Source of the DNA: Nilaparvata lugens
Taxonomy: Eukaryota; Arthropoda; Insecta; Hemiptera; Delphacidae
Direction: 5' to 3'
Length of the DNA stretch: 64,000 bases
Assembly: GCF_014356525.2 (NCBI RefSeq)
Contig: NC_052518.1
Span: 26,127,160 to 26,191,159, forward strand
Part shown: one piece after another, positions 46,656 to 60,800 of the stretch
Layout: the number at the start of each line of letters is the position of its first letter
Position numbering within the stretch: position 1 is the first letter of the stretch
Notes under the pieces: generated by a model
Told to the model about the DNA's origin: nothing
Seen by the model: the letters and a program-made list of their open reading frames with translations, nothing else
The model's database searches: none
Made by a program: the position numbers and the translations under genes

Positions 46656-46890
46656 AGGGATGGATTTCCCTATAAAAGTATCAGTGCCTAAGGTGGCAAA
46701 TTCAGGGAAAAGCTTACGTTGACTGAAACTAATATAAAACTTGCTGAAAGCCATTCCTCTTTCCTTGATTATCGAATGCAAGTTTATTTTTCGAACGAGT
46801 TCATATACTTTATCCTGATGCTCTGAAGATAATCTAGGATCTAGAATCTGATAATCTGGGGTTGATAATCTAGATGAAAGAGACAAAAAG
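46656..46890. mobile_element. Possible hAT end fragment
   Basis: CAGGGATGGATTTCCCTATA followed by GTGCCTAAGGTGGCAAATTC resembles the 5' ends of hAT elements of the CAGGG(A/C)TGGATT type. The 90-residue open frame on the minus strand across it has no domain that I know. The opposite end was not found. Confidence 0.35.
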
Positions 46891-49624
46891 TCTCTACTAA
46901 TGACAATATTTCTAGCATATTGGTCAGGATCTTCTCAATATATTTTCTGCTCAATTCTATCAGCAATAAAACTACATTGAAACATACAATTCAACTACTG
47001 GAAATGATTACATATTGCTTTAGATACATTGACAAATATATTATGCCTCTGAATGTTACTGTAGCCTACACATATTATATTCCAAGCATCTCCGCGAAGC
47101 AATAATTTTGCTGAGGTTGTGTGTGGTAGGAATGATAGAATGATACCACCGGATTGAAAGTATGATAATTAGCTTAACTTGAGGGCTCAAAGTATAATCT
47201 TTGAACTGTGAAAAAACGAATTGATCATGATTCGTGATGCTGTAAACATAATTAATTCGTTCAAAATGAATTCCATTCCATATTTCGTGAACAATATTTT
47301 AAGCTTTCAGATTAATATAGAGATTGATAATGGTATAACCACCGAACTAGTATCTCAAATTGTTTCAATAAATTAGTGGTTTTGACGATATCAAGTGGTT
47401 TTCATTCTATAATAAGTTTTGACAACTGACAAAAATTGATCAAAATTGATCAAAAATTGATTGTATTAGGAAATCTCAAATACTCTATTGAAAGGAGAGT
47501 TTAATAATAACAAGAGTGACAATCATACTGCAGGTTAGATCACTCACTATCTACTATAGCGAAATTCACTTCAAACTGTCAGCATTTGTTATAAATATCA
47601 TCAATGCTTACTATTAAACAACTGCTGACAGTAACAAAAATACAGATAATTTTGTTTTTCAAGCTCAGTTAGATAGGAGTTTGACAATCAGAATCAACTA
47701 GAAGCAGAATGAAAATTGAATCTCGCTTCTCGTAATAGTACAGGGTTGGGCAGGATCGTTTGAAATAACTGGAACCTGTTCATTTTTCAACTCAAATTTC
47801 CATCATTTCACTGTCTAGCTTAGATGTTTCCATTACAAATTGAATGAAAATAAACAATTGAAACATTAATTGTCAAATGGCGGATATTTGCATCAACACA
47901 CTCCTGATATAGATGTGAGATTTGATACTTCTCTGGAGCATTTCACGTGTGTAACCACTAGTGAAAATGAATAAATCACCAACACTTGAAACCAGGCATA
48001 TAATTATATTAGAAGCTATTATTTTAGTGTATATTTTGACGACTCACAACGTTCAAAGGATAATGTTTAAAAAATGTCATTTTTTGTTCGTAATAATTTG
48101 TTCTTATATATTTATTTTCTCTTATCTTCGTATTTGTAACGGCAACATTCAAGCTACACTTTAAATTTATAACATTTGAGTTTGAATTGAAAACTAGAAG
48201 GTATCTCAAATCATCCATACCTGTATTTCTGTAAACTATGCCTGTCCAACTATGTATTTGATCATAGATCATCTAACTATATTTTCGTAGTTGAAGTTTC
48301 TGTTGATTTTTTTGGAAAGTTTTCTAGGAAGAAATCACAAATCTTTTTTCTTAGAAAATACAGCCGAGGGTCACAGCGATCAATAGAAATTCATCTAAAT
48401 TTCAAAATTTCAACTTTACACTAGATTTGAATCTGAATCTATAGTTCGGTATCATTGTATGTTTAAGATTAACAAGTTTGTTTTTTCAACTGCGAATTCA
48501 AATGAATTAGGAAAGAAATGAGAAAAAGCTAGGCAACTTGCCAAGTTGAAATGGGCTATACTTGTGAAGCATAATTTTGAAAGTAAATTAAGAAAGCTTG
48601 TTCTTGGCTGAGTATAAAAAACTTCATTTTAATCAGTCTCAAAAGACACAAAATGAAGTACTAACTGTGTAAAAGGATTTATCTAGAAAGAGTTTACATC
48701 AAATTGAGAATTTCGAGTCTGAGAATGAATATTCATTCTGATTGAACGCAGAAAATGAGGGAATCATAATCAAACTAGGTAATCTTCTATGAGTATTACC
48801 GACGTAGATAGCTGATTGATGATACTATTTTGATTTGGAAATATTACAATATTTAGTCGTTGTAATATTTTAAATAATAAAGGGTACTACAAGTTTTCAT
48901 ATTGTTCTTATTAATTTACGATATTTCAGTAATGCCTGTTATTTATTGTTGCTGTCACGGCTATCCTAAACTTTTTCCTGTATACTCTCCCTCCACCTAT
49001 CCACCATGACCCGAAAACACGAGGAACGAGGGAGAATATGATAACGGATCAATAGATATACATTTAGGCCTATAGGTTACGAACAACCGGCAAAATGTTT
49101 TTTTTTCTGCACAAATAATTGACAGCACAAAAGCATTACAGTTTAAGGAAAAGGATTACAGTTTTCTCAAAGTGATATAACTTTTTATTGTATTGAATGT
49201 GAAATGAGCATGTCAATGAGGCGCTCATGTGTTACCTTTGCCAGTAGAGCTAAAATTTTATTATTATTATTTCAATTTCAGTATGTGAGACTTATTGAAG
49301 TAGTTTGAATATTTGTATCTTGTGTTCAAGACACGTATAATGTCTTATTTATATGGTTTGTACAATCAATCTTCAACCATTTGTTGAACATTTTGGCAAT
49401 GAATTCAATTTCAAAGTATTCGACGAAGAGAACAATACTCTGAGTATTAAATTCAGCAGTGAGAAAAGGATCAACAGCCAAGTTTATTCTTGAATGAGAA
49501 TAAGAGTTTAATTTAGATTTAGGCACCTGAATCTACACGCTTAAAACAATAGAGCCAGGGTCCAATATGCAAAATACAGAGCTTCTCACACGAGCAAAGC
49601 ATTCAAGTAAGCAAAGTTCGTATT

Positions 49625-49845
49625 TATATTTTTAACGAGCCGTAGCTTATTTTGTCAGCCAGATGACATTTGAAACGGTCTTTTGTCTGCTGCTTTCATT
49701 TGTTGGCACCTCTTGTTCAATTAATCTTCCCAAGACTCTAACAACAGTTTACATTTATAGAGAACAATGTGTGCAAGAGATCACAAAAAATGTTACGCGG
49801 TTGGCACATGAAATAAATTCAGCTATTGTCGATGGTGTAAAATAA
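49625..49845 (+). CDS. Possible small secreted protein or first exon, 60 aa
   Basis: ATG at 49663. The frame reads MTFETVFCLLLSFVGTSCS, which looks like a signal peptide (hydrophobic VFCLLLSFVG, small residues before a possible cleavage), then INLPKTLTTVYIYREQCVQE, ITKNVTRLAHEINSAIVDGV and K before TAA. TATATT at 49625-49630 lies 31 bases before a TCAGC initiator-like site (A at 49656), the spacing of a core promoter, but that leaves a leader of only about 7 bases. GTGTAAAATAAAT at the end could be a donor or the stop region. The length is within chance expectation. I do not recognise the family. Confidence 0.3.
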
Positions 49846-51083
49846 ATAACAGACCTATTCTTGATAGCTGTTTGTAATGGGCAATGAATGGTTTTTATGA
49901 CTTCCCAAAACTACTAAAATACCGTAAAACTTGAGAAACCAGCCCCCCCTGAATTTCTCAAATTTAGAACCAGCCCCCCTCACCACCACAAATAAGGCAC
50001 CCTTGCAAGGACGCAGACTGCGTCCTCACCCCCACGCCTGAATAGCGAAAATAAAATGAGTTCCGCTTTCTAAACTACAAATCTATTGGGCTTCCATGTA
50101 GCCTATTACAAGAGTCAACTTGGGCAACATAACTATGTAACGCTTTAGAGATAAAGTGGTTAAATGAGCGTTACGGTCTGTAAAAAAGTAAAGATGCGAT
50201 TCCCATGGCGAAAAAGTGGTGTATTTTCAAAGCTGAAATTGTTGTAGATATTAATTAATCGTAACAGATAAGATAAAATATTATAATTATTTCTTCACTT
50301 TGTATGTATAACATTCAACTTCAACTTTGTCTTTCCTTTGCAATAGCTATGGCAATAGCTTCACGTTACATGACTCTTATTGCTCCAATGTCGTATGCTA
50401 TTCAAATTTGATTGTGTCAGTATATCCAGCAGTGGGCGTGGTTTGTCTCAGGCAATGGCATGCATTCAACTGTTTAGATAGGCTCCTCCTAATGACCATT
50501 GGAAACACACTATGTATAATATAACAATACAGATGAGTTGCTGCTTTAGTTTAGGTTCATCAAAACTTTATCAACTAGTCTCTTGATTGATAATTTAGAA
50601 AAAAATAAATTCTAAAGAACTATTTATAGTTTCATACCAAGTTATAATTCTGTTTTGCAACTCATTTTAAAAATAACATATAAACTTTCAACAAATAAAC
50701 TCACGTCTGTATGACGTTTCATGATTGGATTTTTAACCTATAATAGAACACACTATAATAATTTCTAATATACATCATTCATCTGATTTAGTGACTAGGT
50801 ACTTAAAACACTGTAGTTAGGGTGATCTTGAGTTATTTGTGTACCTAGAAACTAAAGTGAATCCTTTTCTCTCTGGGCGACAATTTCACTGAGAGAGAAA
50901 TACTTTAACCCTGTTATGCGCACTATATTTTCTTTCACCTAGAATAATAACTTCAACAATGACTACGTAACTTGATATAATAAATATATTGCTACAACAA
51001 GATTCCTCCAACATATCCTTTTTTCATACTACAAATGCACAATGCACATGTTAAAAACGCCCAGAACTAGACGACTAGGTGAT

Positions 51084-52020
51084 ACTTCCTACGGTGGCGT
51101 TTCATACGAACACATTAAGCGTAATGTTTCCTAGGATCCGGAATTCAATCATGGCGTTACGTACGAAGAACTGCTACCTGTACTTAACTTGTATCTGTCA
51201 CGTTTATCAGTGTCTTGAAGTTATATGTTACTGTTATTTGTCTAATATTGATTGCATCTGTATAGATGTTAGTTTTTTTCTACTACAATTCTGTTTCTAT
51301 GGGTGGGAGGGACAGAGTCGGTTGGGAAGTCCATGAGTAATTTTAGAACATCCATTCCACTTTAAAACGTTTATGGCTTCTACTTTATTCACAAATTTAG
51401 AGCCTACTGTAGTTGGAAAGTCCGTGGTAATGTTGAATATTAATCATACCAAAGTCCGATCAAGAAACTTTATTTTTAACTTTATACTCTTTATAGGAAT
51501 CTAATATTAGTATTATTAATGTACTCGTATTCAATAAAATCCCTTCACTTATGGGCTACTTTATTAAAATTAATAAAACATTCAAATAACTAGTTGTTTG
51601 ATATGTTTTAAAGTTTTAAATAAAAGGGTACTTCATGTATTTATATTGTTTTTATTAATCGTATTCAATATTATATCTGTACTCGGACTTCAATATAAGC
51701 TATGCTTGTATTGATTTCCGTTTTTTTACTGTCACAACACCACAACTGGTTTATTTCTCAAATTATAGGCTGCTGCTGCTGGTCTTAATGTAACATAACA
51801 GTAATTTAGAACATGATGTATTAATTGTAAGATATGCCACCCTAAGTTACGTTGTAAAAAGTGTCACTTCATGAGAGCCCATCCATCTGCTCCACACTAT
51901 TAACAGTAACAGTTACATTACTGGACAGAAGAGTATCAGATAGAAGTTGAATATAGGTTGCAGTTAATCGCAGGAAACGCCACACTTGATGTGTTCGCAG
52001 GAAACGCCACCGTAGGAAGT
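51084..52020. mobile_element. 937-bp element with ~38-bp TIRs
   Basis: ACTTCCTACGGTGGCGTTTC at 51084 is exactly inverted at 52001-52020, and similarity continues through CGAACACAT.AAG. At the right end the block GCAGGAAACGCCAC occurs twice, about 28 bp apart. There is no transposase frame, and the flanks show no clear target duplication. Confidence 0.75.
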
Positions 52021-54974
52021 GCGACGCTACCAACTAAACACAGGAGAGATGAATCAAGTTCAAACATTTTGTCATATTTCTGACGGCCTACAGCAATCAT
52101 GTCGGATTCTCACAAGCTTTACCAATGAGATTACTTCTAGTTCCAAGGGAGGAATAGTTGAGTATTAAGAAATAGTTCAGTATTGGTAGAAGAAAACTTG
52201 AGTATTCTGTTCCAAAGAATAAAGTATGGGTTTAGGAGAAAATTAACAACAATAGATATTTGTTTCCCATAGGTAAGAGAGTTTCGTTTTTTTAATGTGT
52301 GGAAATCTGATTTGATGAAACAAAAAACTTTAATTTGATATGTTGAAATTGAAATAGTGTTCTCAATCAGCCATTAACGGGGGCTTCCTATTGGTTAAAA
52401 AATTCCGCTTTTTACAAGTGAAGGAAGCTGATTTTATGGGACAGAATTTAATAAAAGCTGACGAAAAAAAACAAATTTTGTGGCCAAGCGGTTGAGTCAC
52501 ACACCAGCGCATCACTTTTGATGAGGCCAGCGAACACAACTAACTGTTTCATTTCAAATGAGCCGGCAAACTCTAATACTGGGTCGGAAATACGCCTCAT
52601 TCTAACAGTTTCCAACTCACTCTGCGACGCTTAACTATCTTTCTGATTCTAAAAATAATATTAGAAACAGTTCAATTTATTTTCTGTATCACACCGTACT
52701 ACAACTTCTGAATTCTCGAAAGGTAGGCCATTTCACGTTGTTTGGTGCGAGTTTTTCTGAGATTGTATTTTGAAGGCAGGAATTTGACAATAGTTTACAG
52801 ATATCAATTAGATTCCACAACATCAATAGAAATTCAACATATAAGTTACAAGCAGAAAATCTATTGATATCCTTGGTTTCAAAATATTGAATAGATTGGA
52901 ATCTTGAACTAAGAAGAGACATCAATAAATTTCTTCAATAAATGAAACACTTTACAGTATCTACCGAGTCTACACTTACAATCTAAAGACTGAAAAGAAT
53001 CTTGGAACAGGACAATACATGAATATTTTTCCAATAAATTGTTCAATTTGTGTACCAACTCAACTCACTGCAAAATTTGAAAACGTGTAGAGAAATAGAT
53101 TTATAAAAAGTTCATCTCTTTTGAATGTTAATTGAGTTGAGGCAATATTCGGGTGTTTACCGGTTTTCCACATATAAGTTTGTAAATAAAAATAGAGAGA
53201 AAGTTATTCAGTACCGCTAGTACAGCAATGCTAAAGTAACATATGCTTATTGCCGACTCTTATGTTAGAATTACCTATTTATCTATGTTATACAGGAAAG
53301 AATTGGTTTGAACATGTACGGAATAGGAGATATACGAATGACGCATCATCACTTATGAACTAATGAACTGATCAACTTGCAATTTCACATAAAGATTCTG
53401 AATATACCAAAGATGGAGATATAGGCTTATTTCCATTGCTATTAATCAAATAATCACATTTTCAACAGTCAAAGCACGGGTTACCTGTTAGTGTAGACAA
53501 CAACTGTTTTACTATCAATAGTATAACTATAATTGTGTTATAACATAGTAGTAAATAGATGAATGAAGAATTTGTAAAATTTAAAGAAAATATTTCATTC
53601 TAGAATTAGTCTAGCGGTTATAAATTTCAACAAACTGTTCCAAGTACACTAGAGCTTGCAATTTAGCGAACAGGCAACGTTGAACTTGAAATTTCATTCG
53701 AAAAAATGGGCAAGTTGATTAAGTGGGTTGGTTATTCTACAGAAATAGACTGGATTTAAGGAAAAAGTCAGAAGCGACACAAATTAATGAAAATTCACAA
53801 TATTCGCGATGATTTAAGTCACTCTTCTGGCGACACTTGAAAATAAATCACAACAGAGCCCATAAATTAAGGTAGTATTAAACCAATTCGAAGGTCTTTG
53901 ACCAGAGAACTCTCTATTTCGGCAAAGAAAATGAATCGGACATTCTATTTATAAGCTGCGAGTTGGGGGAAAGCGAATGCTATTCCCGATCCTGCATTCC
54001 AACAAAGCTTTAGTATCATTTCAGCTGCTTTTTGCCGAACTCACGCTACAATCTTCAAGTGGCACTCTGACGTTCTAAAAAATGCAACAATTAAGAAAAA
54101 GAACGAAGCTCAGAGGAAAAATTTCTCTTTCGCCTCACAGATTACTCGCACAAAATGTGAGACAAAAAACAATCATGAGACAAAAATCGCCCCTCACAGG
54201 AAAAGTGTATTTTCGTCTAGGATACTATCGCCATACCACAGTTATCTGATGCTCACTGGGATATTGTGATTTTGTGCTGAGGCTCATAACCAAAAAGAAT
54301 AATAACTGACTAAGAAAATCGTACACTGAGAGACAAATGAGTCCAGAACATTCATTTTAATCCGAGGCCAATATTTGAAACGACCAGGCGTACCGTAATA
54401 CCACAAAATCCACTGTTGAAATTATATTGATAAATGAAGATAGAAGAAAACAATTGAATGAAATGAAAATTTACTGTAATGAAAATGAAAAGAAGATGAA
54501 AATTGTTTATTTACAGATGAAAAACTTTGAGGAAACTCATATTGTTAATTGGATACAAATATTTCGGATGCAAGGCTTCCTTCTTTAGTTTCAAATTATT
54601 GTATTATTAATTCAAGTTATTGTAATACATAAAGGTAGAAAACCGCAATGGATTATATAATATGTTGGTTCTATCCATCTTCATTCAATATGACTGAATG
54701 AAAATCACACATTAAAATTTTACTAGTGATTCTGTGAATTGTAGACCTCGCGCAGTTATAAACCACAGTCTCCTCTAATACTGTACATCAGAGTGAATTA
54801 TGTCCTCTCCTGTCGTGTCGGCGAGATATCGGTGTATAAACGACTAATGGATGTTTGGGTTGTATCAACAATGCTAATAATTTGATGTAATCAGCTATGC
54901 TACTATCATCAAAAGCTTACCGAGTTGAGAGCAGAGAAAAGTCGGGAGAAAATACTATTCTACTTTGAGTTATC

Positions 54975-55099
54975 AATTGCTTGCCTCACTGCATGCAATT
55001 AATAGTCCACACAACAGCTGATTTCCTACTAAGTTACATTGAGATATTAAATTGCTTACGTCATTGCATGCAATTAATAATCCACTCGACAGCTGATTT
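54975..55099. repeat. 75-bp-spaced direct repeat
   Basis: The block of about 50 bp beginning AATTGCTTGCCTCACTGCAT (54975-55024) recurs at 55050-55099 with a few changes. Both copies end in ACAGCTGATTT. Confidence 0.85.
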
Positions 55100-55129
55100 A
55101 TGATGAATAATTCTATAGTCTGTATTTGG

Positions 55130-55335
55130 CGTGTGAAGGAGGCTCCTTTTCCTTTTATATTATCCTTAAAATGCAAAAATTTTCAAAAACCTTGTATATA
55201 TGTCGACGCGTAATTTAAAAAGGAATATACGTGTCAAATTTCATTAAAATCTATTACCGCAATTCGCCGTAAATGAGGACCATGAAGAGAAATGCAAAAC
55301 CGTCGACTTGAATCTTAGACCTCACTCCGCTCGGT
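55130..55335. repeat. Dispersed repeat with GTCGACGCG core
   Basis: TTGTATATATGTCGACGCG, AAAAAGGAATATACGTGTCA and AATTCGCCGTAAATGAG form a block that I recall as a common transposon-derived repeat in planthopper sequences. That recall is unverified. It is the least AT-rich non-coding block nearby and has no open frame. Confidence 0.4.
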
Positions 55336-56293
55336 CAATTATATATGTAACGTTTTGCTACGAGATACCATTCTTGAAGTCAAATGTGGGAGATTTATAA
55401 GAACAAAGAAATTTCTCATTCCAATAAAATAGATTTGCTGGACTCTGCTTGACAAGACTTATAGGATACATGAAACATCCTAGATGGCAACTAAAACTGA
55501 CAACCAAACAGTGATGTTTAGAATTGACGTTTCAAATACAGAGACTCTTCGTGTTATTGAGTACTGAGTGAATAGAATGAATATTACATGGAGCGATTAT
55601 GTGAAGAGTTCTAATGAGCAATGTGGAGGGGAATGAATGTAAAAAGATAATATTGCTGTGGAAGAAAATAAAAAATATAATATCGTGATCTCTCCATTAT
55701 AAAATACTAGTCATCGATTAAAAAAATTTTTCAATTGTTAAAGCTTCGATCAGTCTTCGGAAACAAAACTACTGTATTTCAAAAACTTTGTTCGATTCCT
55801 GCATTTTCCTTTCAACTTAATCTGTAGGTTAGTGAGGAAGTTGACATTACAATGACATTGCTGCAATCTCAACGATAATTCGTGTTATCTTGCTCGCTTG
55901 GATCTGGTGACATAGTATTACAAGAAATTGAAAGTAATACAGAGTGTTCGTAAAATCACTGTGCTCTTGAATCAAGGACAGGAAATAAATTGTTGAATAA
56001 AAATGTTGAACCAAAAATGAATTCAATATTGCTTTACCTACTTACTTATGATTATATGGGCTATAAAATATGTTGGAAATTGCCTCCATTTAAATAAATA
56101 CAGCACTGCAAACGTTTCTCCTTGTTTTCAAACACCCATGAATCTAAATGACAGTGATTCGTCCAATGTTTGCAGTTATCGTGGTTTTATGCTCGTCAAT
56201 AGTGTGTCGTCTCATGCGATATTCCCACCCCATAAATAATATTGAATGAAAAAGACTAAGAAATTGTCAAAAAACCACTGATTTATTAATAAT

Positions 56294-56965
56294 TAGAAAG
56301 ACCGGTTTCGGTTATTACACCATTGTCAATCTCTGATAAACTAAAACTAAATACAAGAGCAGCAGCATTTATACTAGTAGGCGAGTACTGCTATTGGTCG
56401 AGGGCATGAACGCCTGCCATTGGCCTAGCTAGACAGTCTCCTCCCACTCAACGGTGTGACAAAATGGCGGCTTAAGCAACAGAATCGCCATGATAATAAA
56501 ATTTACTTTTTAGTACAAAATAAGAACCAAGAAAACAAATGTGAAAGATAATAAAACAAATATGTAAATGGAAAAACTATTGACTAATGTATGCTTACAT
56601 GTTTATGATAAAACTAAATTCGTAGTGTTGTACTGGTTGAAATGAATCTGGTCATTTAAACTATACTGGGGATTTTCCTTAATTACTCTTGTTATTTCTA
56701 AAGCCTCTAGAATATTCAAAGATCTGCCTTTGTTATTAACATGCAGAAACTCAACATTCTCCTTAACTGTGAACTTGTGATTATTTGTTATCAAATGTTC
56801 TGCAAAGTTAGATTCCCCATTTTGTTTATTCCAATCTCTGATGTGTTCTTTAATTCTACTTTTGAAACTTCTACCAGTCTGACCCACGTAACAAGCATTA
56901 CAATCATCACATTTAAGTTTGTATACCCCGCTTTTATCCCAAATATCAATTTTGTCTTTACTCTA
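56294..56965 (-). mobile_element. Penelope-like retroelement, 3' part
   Basis: It includes the GIY-YIG endonuclease end of the ORF and about 300 bases of downstream sequence carrying CCGAAACCGGTC (56300-56311) in hammerhead-like surroundings. The frame is closed by a stop at about 56965, so the reverse transcriptase is missing or out of frame. Confidence 0.8.
56603..56962 (-). pseudogene. GIY-YIG endonuclease domain of a Penelope-like element
   Basis: The minus-strand frame reads DIWDKSGVYKLKCDDCNACY, VGQTGRSFKSRIKEHIRDWN and SNFAEHLITNNHKF, then GRSLNILEALEI, to a stop at 56603. GVYKLKC..C..CYVGQTGR is the GIY-YIG motif with the zinc-finger-like Cys pair that is characteristic of Penelope elements, and SNFAEHL and LEALEI follow as usual. 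This nuclease nicks target DNA for reverse transcription. The large N-terminal reverse transcriptase is not present, so the copy is a fragment. Confidence 0.88.
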
Positions 56966-57303
56966 ACAGCAATAATATCTCACCTAACATAAAGTTTTGT
57001 TAGCTTATTATGAAATAAATTTATGAACGCAAGCAATATGAATTTGAAATATGAAGAGTTAGTGTATAATTTTAGAGCTAGCTTTAAATATGACTTTCAA
57101 AAAACCTTTTCATGACTTTTTCACAACAAAGGGTTACAGATAAAAATTGAACATTGGATGAGAGATAAGAATTGACAAGAGATTTTCACAAGTGAGAGGG
57201 TTGTATGAATGTATTTTTTCAGTTGCACGTGCCAAGCTATTCATAGCAATATTGTTGGGCGTATTATTCACGTTCCTAGAATAATGTTGAGTCATCATTA
57301 AAT

Positions 57304-57361
57304 AATAGAATAGAATAGAATGGAATAGAATAGATAGAATAGAGTAGAATAGAATATAATA
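57304..57361. repeat. (AATAG)n microsatellite
   Basis: About eleven GAATA/AATAG units with some variants. Confidence 0.85.
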
Positions 57362-57724
57362 ATGTACCACTTAACCACGTCGTTAGCAAACAATACAATA
57401 CAAAATATACAGAGATAACAAAAAAGCAAAAAATGACAATAAAATGTAATAAATATGAGAAATGTTTTTAATAATATTGAATAATAAGTTAAATAACTGA
57501 GATGACAGGAACAGGTGAGGTTATATAATCTGATTGTTATTCTAATTTCACGAAAAAAAAGATAGCAAGATCTGAATGCAATTACATTCTCTTGAGTTCA
57601 CAGTAATGTAAGCCAATGCCAATGTAGCACTATAGGATATTTTATGAATTTGAGCTCAATAACAGATTCAATACTCATGATGATTAGCATTTATGTCCCT
57701 CATTATATTGATTTTTTTTTAGTT

Positions 57725-57893
57725 TTTAACCACAGCACAATCCCATAAATACGGCTACCCCGTCTTTCGGAGGAGATGATAAGCCGTCGGTCCCGACTAC
57801 CTAAAAAGTAGTCGTCATCTCTCATATTCATCCCTCTCACTCATTACTCACGTACAAGCCTAACAGCTAGACCCTCAGTATTATTATTATTAT
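57725..57893 (+). repeat. LINE/SINE 3'-end fragment
   Basis: CCCCGTCTTTCGGAGGAGAT, AAGCCGTCGGTCCCGACTAC and CTAAAAAGTAGTCGTCATCT, then an ATT-rich tail, form a conserved LINE-type 3' end with a GTAGTC/GACTAC hairpin. It is GC-rich against its surroundings. No coding part lies upstream. Confidence 0.55.
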
Positions 57894-60800
57894 TTATTTA
57901 TAATAAGTCTCTCATTGTTCTAATAGTAGTGATGTCATTTCAACTGAGTGTAGGCCTATATTATCTGTCAGAAGAAAATAAAAATTTCCATAGTAATTGG
58001 CGTGTCTCATTGCAATTTAGCTTACTGTGAGCTATACTCATATTATAAAACTTTTGCAAAACTAATAAAATCTTGTGTATTTTTTTAAAGCAAATCAACT
58101 TGGTTGACGTTTGTTTGAAAAATCTCATTTCTTTATAATTCAGGTCTTATTCTTCCAATAATATTTTAATTGAGTCAATAATGGAAAATAAAGTGGTAAA
58201 TGGCGCGATCTGATGGTGTTTTTGAGTAGGTTAGCACAACGTTTAAACATAATAGAAAACACTGGTTTTCAAACAGGAAATTTCAACAATTTCGTGACGT
58301 TTCTATTCGATTATTACCCTATTAAATGCTGTTTTTATCACAGAAAACTAATTGAAAAAATCACAAGGCTTCAATAAATGCCATATTGTGAATTTATGAA
58401 GCAGAGCCACTTTCAAAGACATTTTTTCTATCAGTAAACCAAATTTCGATTGGACCTCTCAAGAAATTTATTTCGAGTCGAATGTTAAACATCAAAGCTG
58501 TTTAGAATATCAGAGATTGCTGGGAAACATATATTTTGGGTGAGTTGGTATTATTTGAAAATGACTGATTGATGATTGACAGAATGAGGATGAGATACAA
58601 GCTAGCGCTTAGTTTGCAAGATTTAAACCAAAAACTTCCACTGAAACTAACTTCAAGTCTATTTAAAAACCTTTTTTATCCGAAAAAATACATTACAACA
58701 ATGAAATATATAATAATTGATTAAGCAATTGTTTAAATGCATTATAATCGTGTAATACTCGATGAGCGAGTTTTTACTCGTTGCCAGTCTGCCGTTGCCA
58801 TACTGTATTATTCAGTTTATAATTATTATAATACTCGATTATTATTCGTAGTTTCTAGTAGTTCTTATTGGAATCAGTTTCTAATCCTACCGTACTAAAT
58901 CAAATATTTTTTATTTTGAAAATTGTACTAAGATTGCTGGAAGTAGAAACTTGACTTCCCATGTTGTTGAAAGTTTAAAGTTTGTCGTAACTATTTCACA
59001 AACGTATTCATTAAATGGAAAACTGCTGTTTGTTGTCTGAATCTTGCTCAATATTCTCCTAATATTTTTTTTCCAGACGTAAGTAATGGAACACTTTACT
59101 TATAAAATTCCGGCAGTGGAGCAGTTTTGGGCTTAACCTTTTGTTCTCTCACAATCAAAATTGCATGATTTCTCGATACATAGATACATGATTCATAATA
59201 CAATATTATGATTAAATTATAACAATACAACTGAATCGCGCATTCAATCTTTGCGATACAATGATAAAATAGTTAACTTATGCTTTACGAAGTTTGGATA
59301 GAAAATTCAGGAGATAGTGTGGAAAAGTTGAGATTTGAGATAGGTAAGCACTCGAGCAGTGAGAGTTGGCAATGTGAGAGTGTGTAACATGTGTAACAAT
59401 TTATAAATCTGTAGAAGGCCTTGGTGCACTTGATTATCCGTAACACGAAACCTGAGTTGATCTAAAATAAATATCCTTCGACTATTAACGAGAATATTGT
59501 AGGTCGAGATAATAGTTGGTTGGGCTTAAATTACGTAACGATAATGCGAATTCATTGGCAGAGCCAAGTCATTTCTCTGTCGCTCTGTCAACGTATCTCT
59601 CTTATTCCACCAATAAACGTGCAACACTACAAGAAAAGAACTCGTCATGAGAGCAGAATCAGAACGGAAAATCTCGTTCATGGAAGTTTATGGAAGCTGT
59701 GAAAGAATAATTTTTTCAAGTCAACATAAAAAGTTAGCATCAAAATCTGTACCACAAGTTTCTCCTATAGAACCAAGATAAAACAGTATGTCAGAAAACA
59801 AACAACAGTTCTCTATTGGATGGGTGAGTTTATGAAATAGGCACGAGAAAATCGGGGAAGAGCATATTTTTAATGAGATGACCACTTGAAAAACAACCTT
59901 TCTTGAACGATCTACGTCAGAGAAGAAAGAATAATATTCCTATAAAGTAAAGTTCATGAACTGTATGTGAAACTAATTGATAAATCATATAATGAGAACA
60001 CACAAAGAATGAGAAACTACATATGAAAAGAATTTTATTTGAATGAGAAGCCAACTCATATTGCACATGGAAGTAACTATAAAAATAATCTAATTTGAAC
60101 TAAGCGCCATTAGTGATTCATTTCTGTCAAATACTCTAGCTATGAGGGGTAGGAGTACTACTTACTTTGCGTAGGAGTTTCATTTAGTTTCATTTAGTCA
60201 CCTGTCTAGTGTCTAGTGTCTAGTCAACGGCAGACATTTTCAATTTGAAATGACACCATTTTATGACCTTTATTCGTAACATACATTAGAGTGAAAATAT
60301 TTTCAACTCAATTTAATAAAATACTTGAGCACTAGTTTTAATCGTAAAGTGATACAATCCTATATATTACAAATGAAAGAACGATTTTAAATCATAAATA
60401 AATATAGTCTACTAAAGTTGTAACATTCAAAGGATAGAAGCTGTTGAACATTATTGTTCCAGTCTCAAGACTGAAGCTCAATGTTTACATAGGTCATCAA
60501 TGAAATTTCAAGATTTTTGTAATGTTAGCATATTTTTAAATTTTGGAGTGAATCTCAGAAAAAGTACAGAAGAGCTGTTATTTTTAAGAAAAGGGGAAGA
60601 GAGTAAGTAAATAACAGAGCCCAAGGAAGTATTTAGTAGCTTGAAAGCTATCTATTCTATCAGGATTTTGTTAGACCTCAATTTACAAATCCGAATGCAG
60701 TGAATTTATATAGTGAAAGAGATGAATAGACGACAGTATAGAAATCAAGGGGTAGAACGCAACACGCTGAACATTCTTCATTGTCATGTGTGCATTGTCA

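Noticed and set aside
46614..46886. 90-residue minus-strand frame
   Set aside because: No recognisable domain, and it overlaps a likely hAT end. Reported only as part of that fragment.
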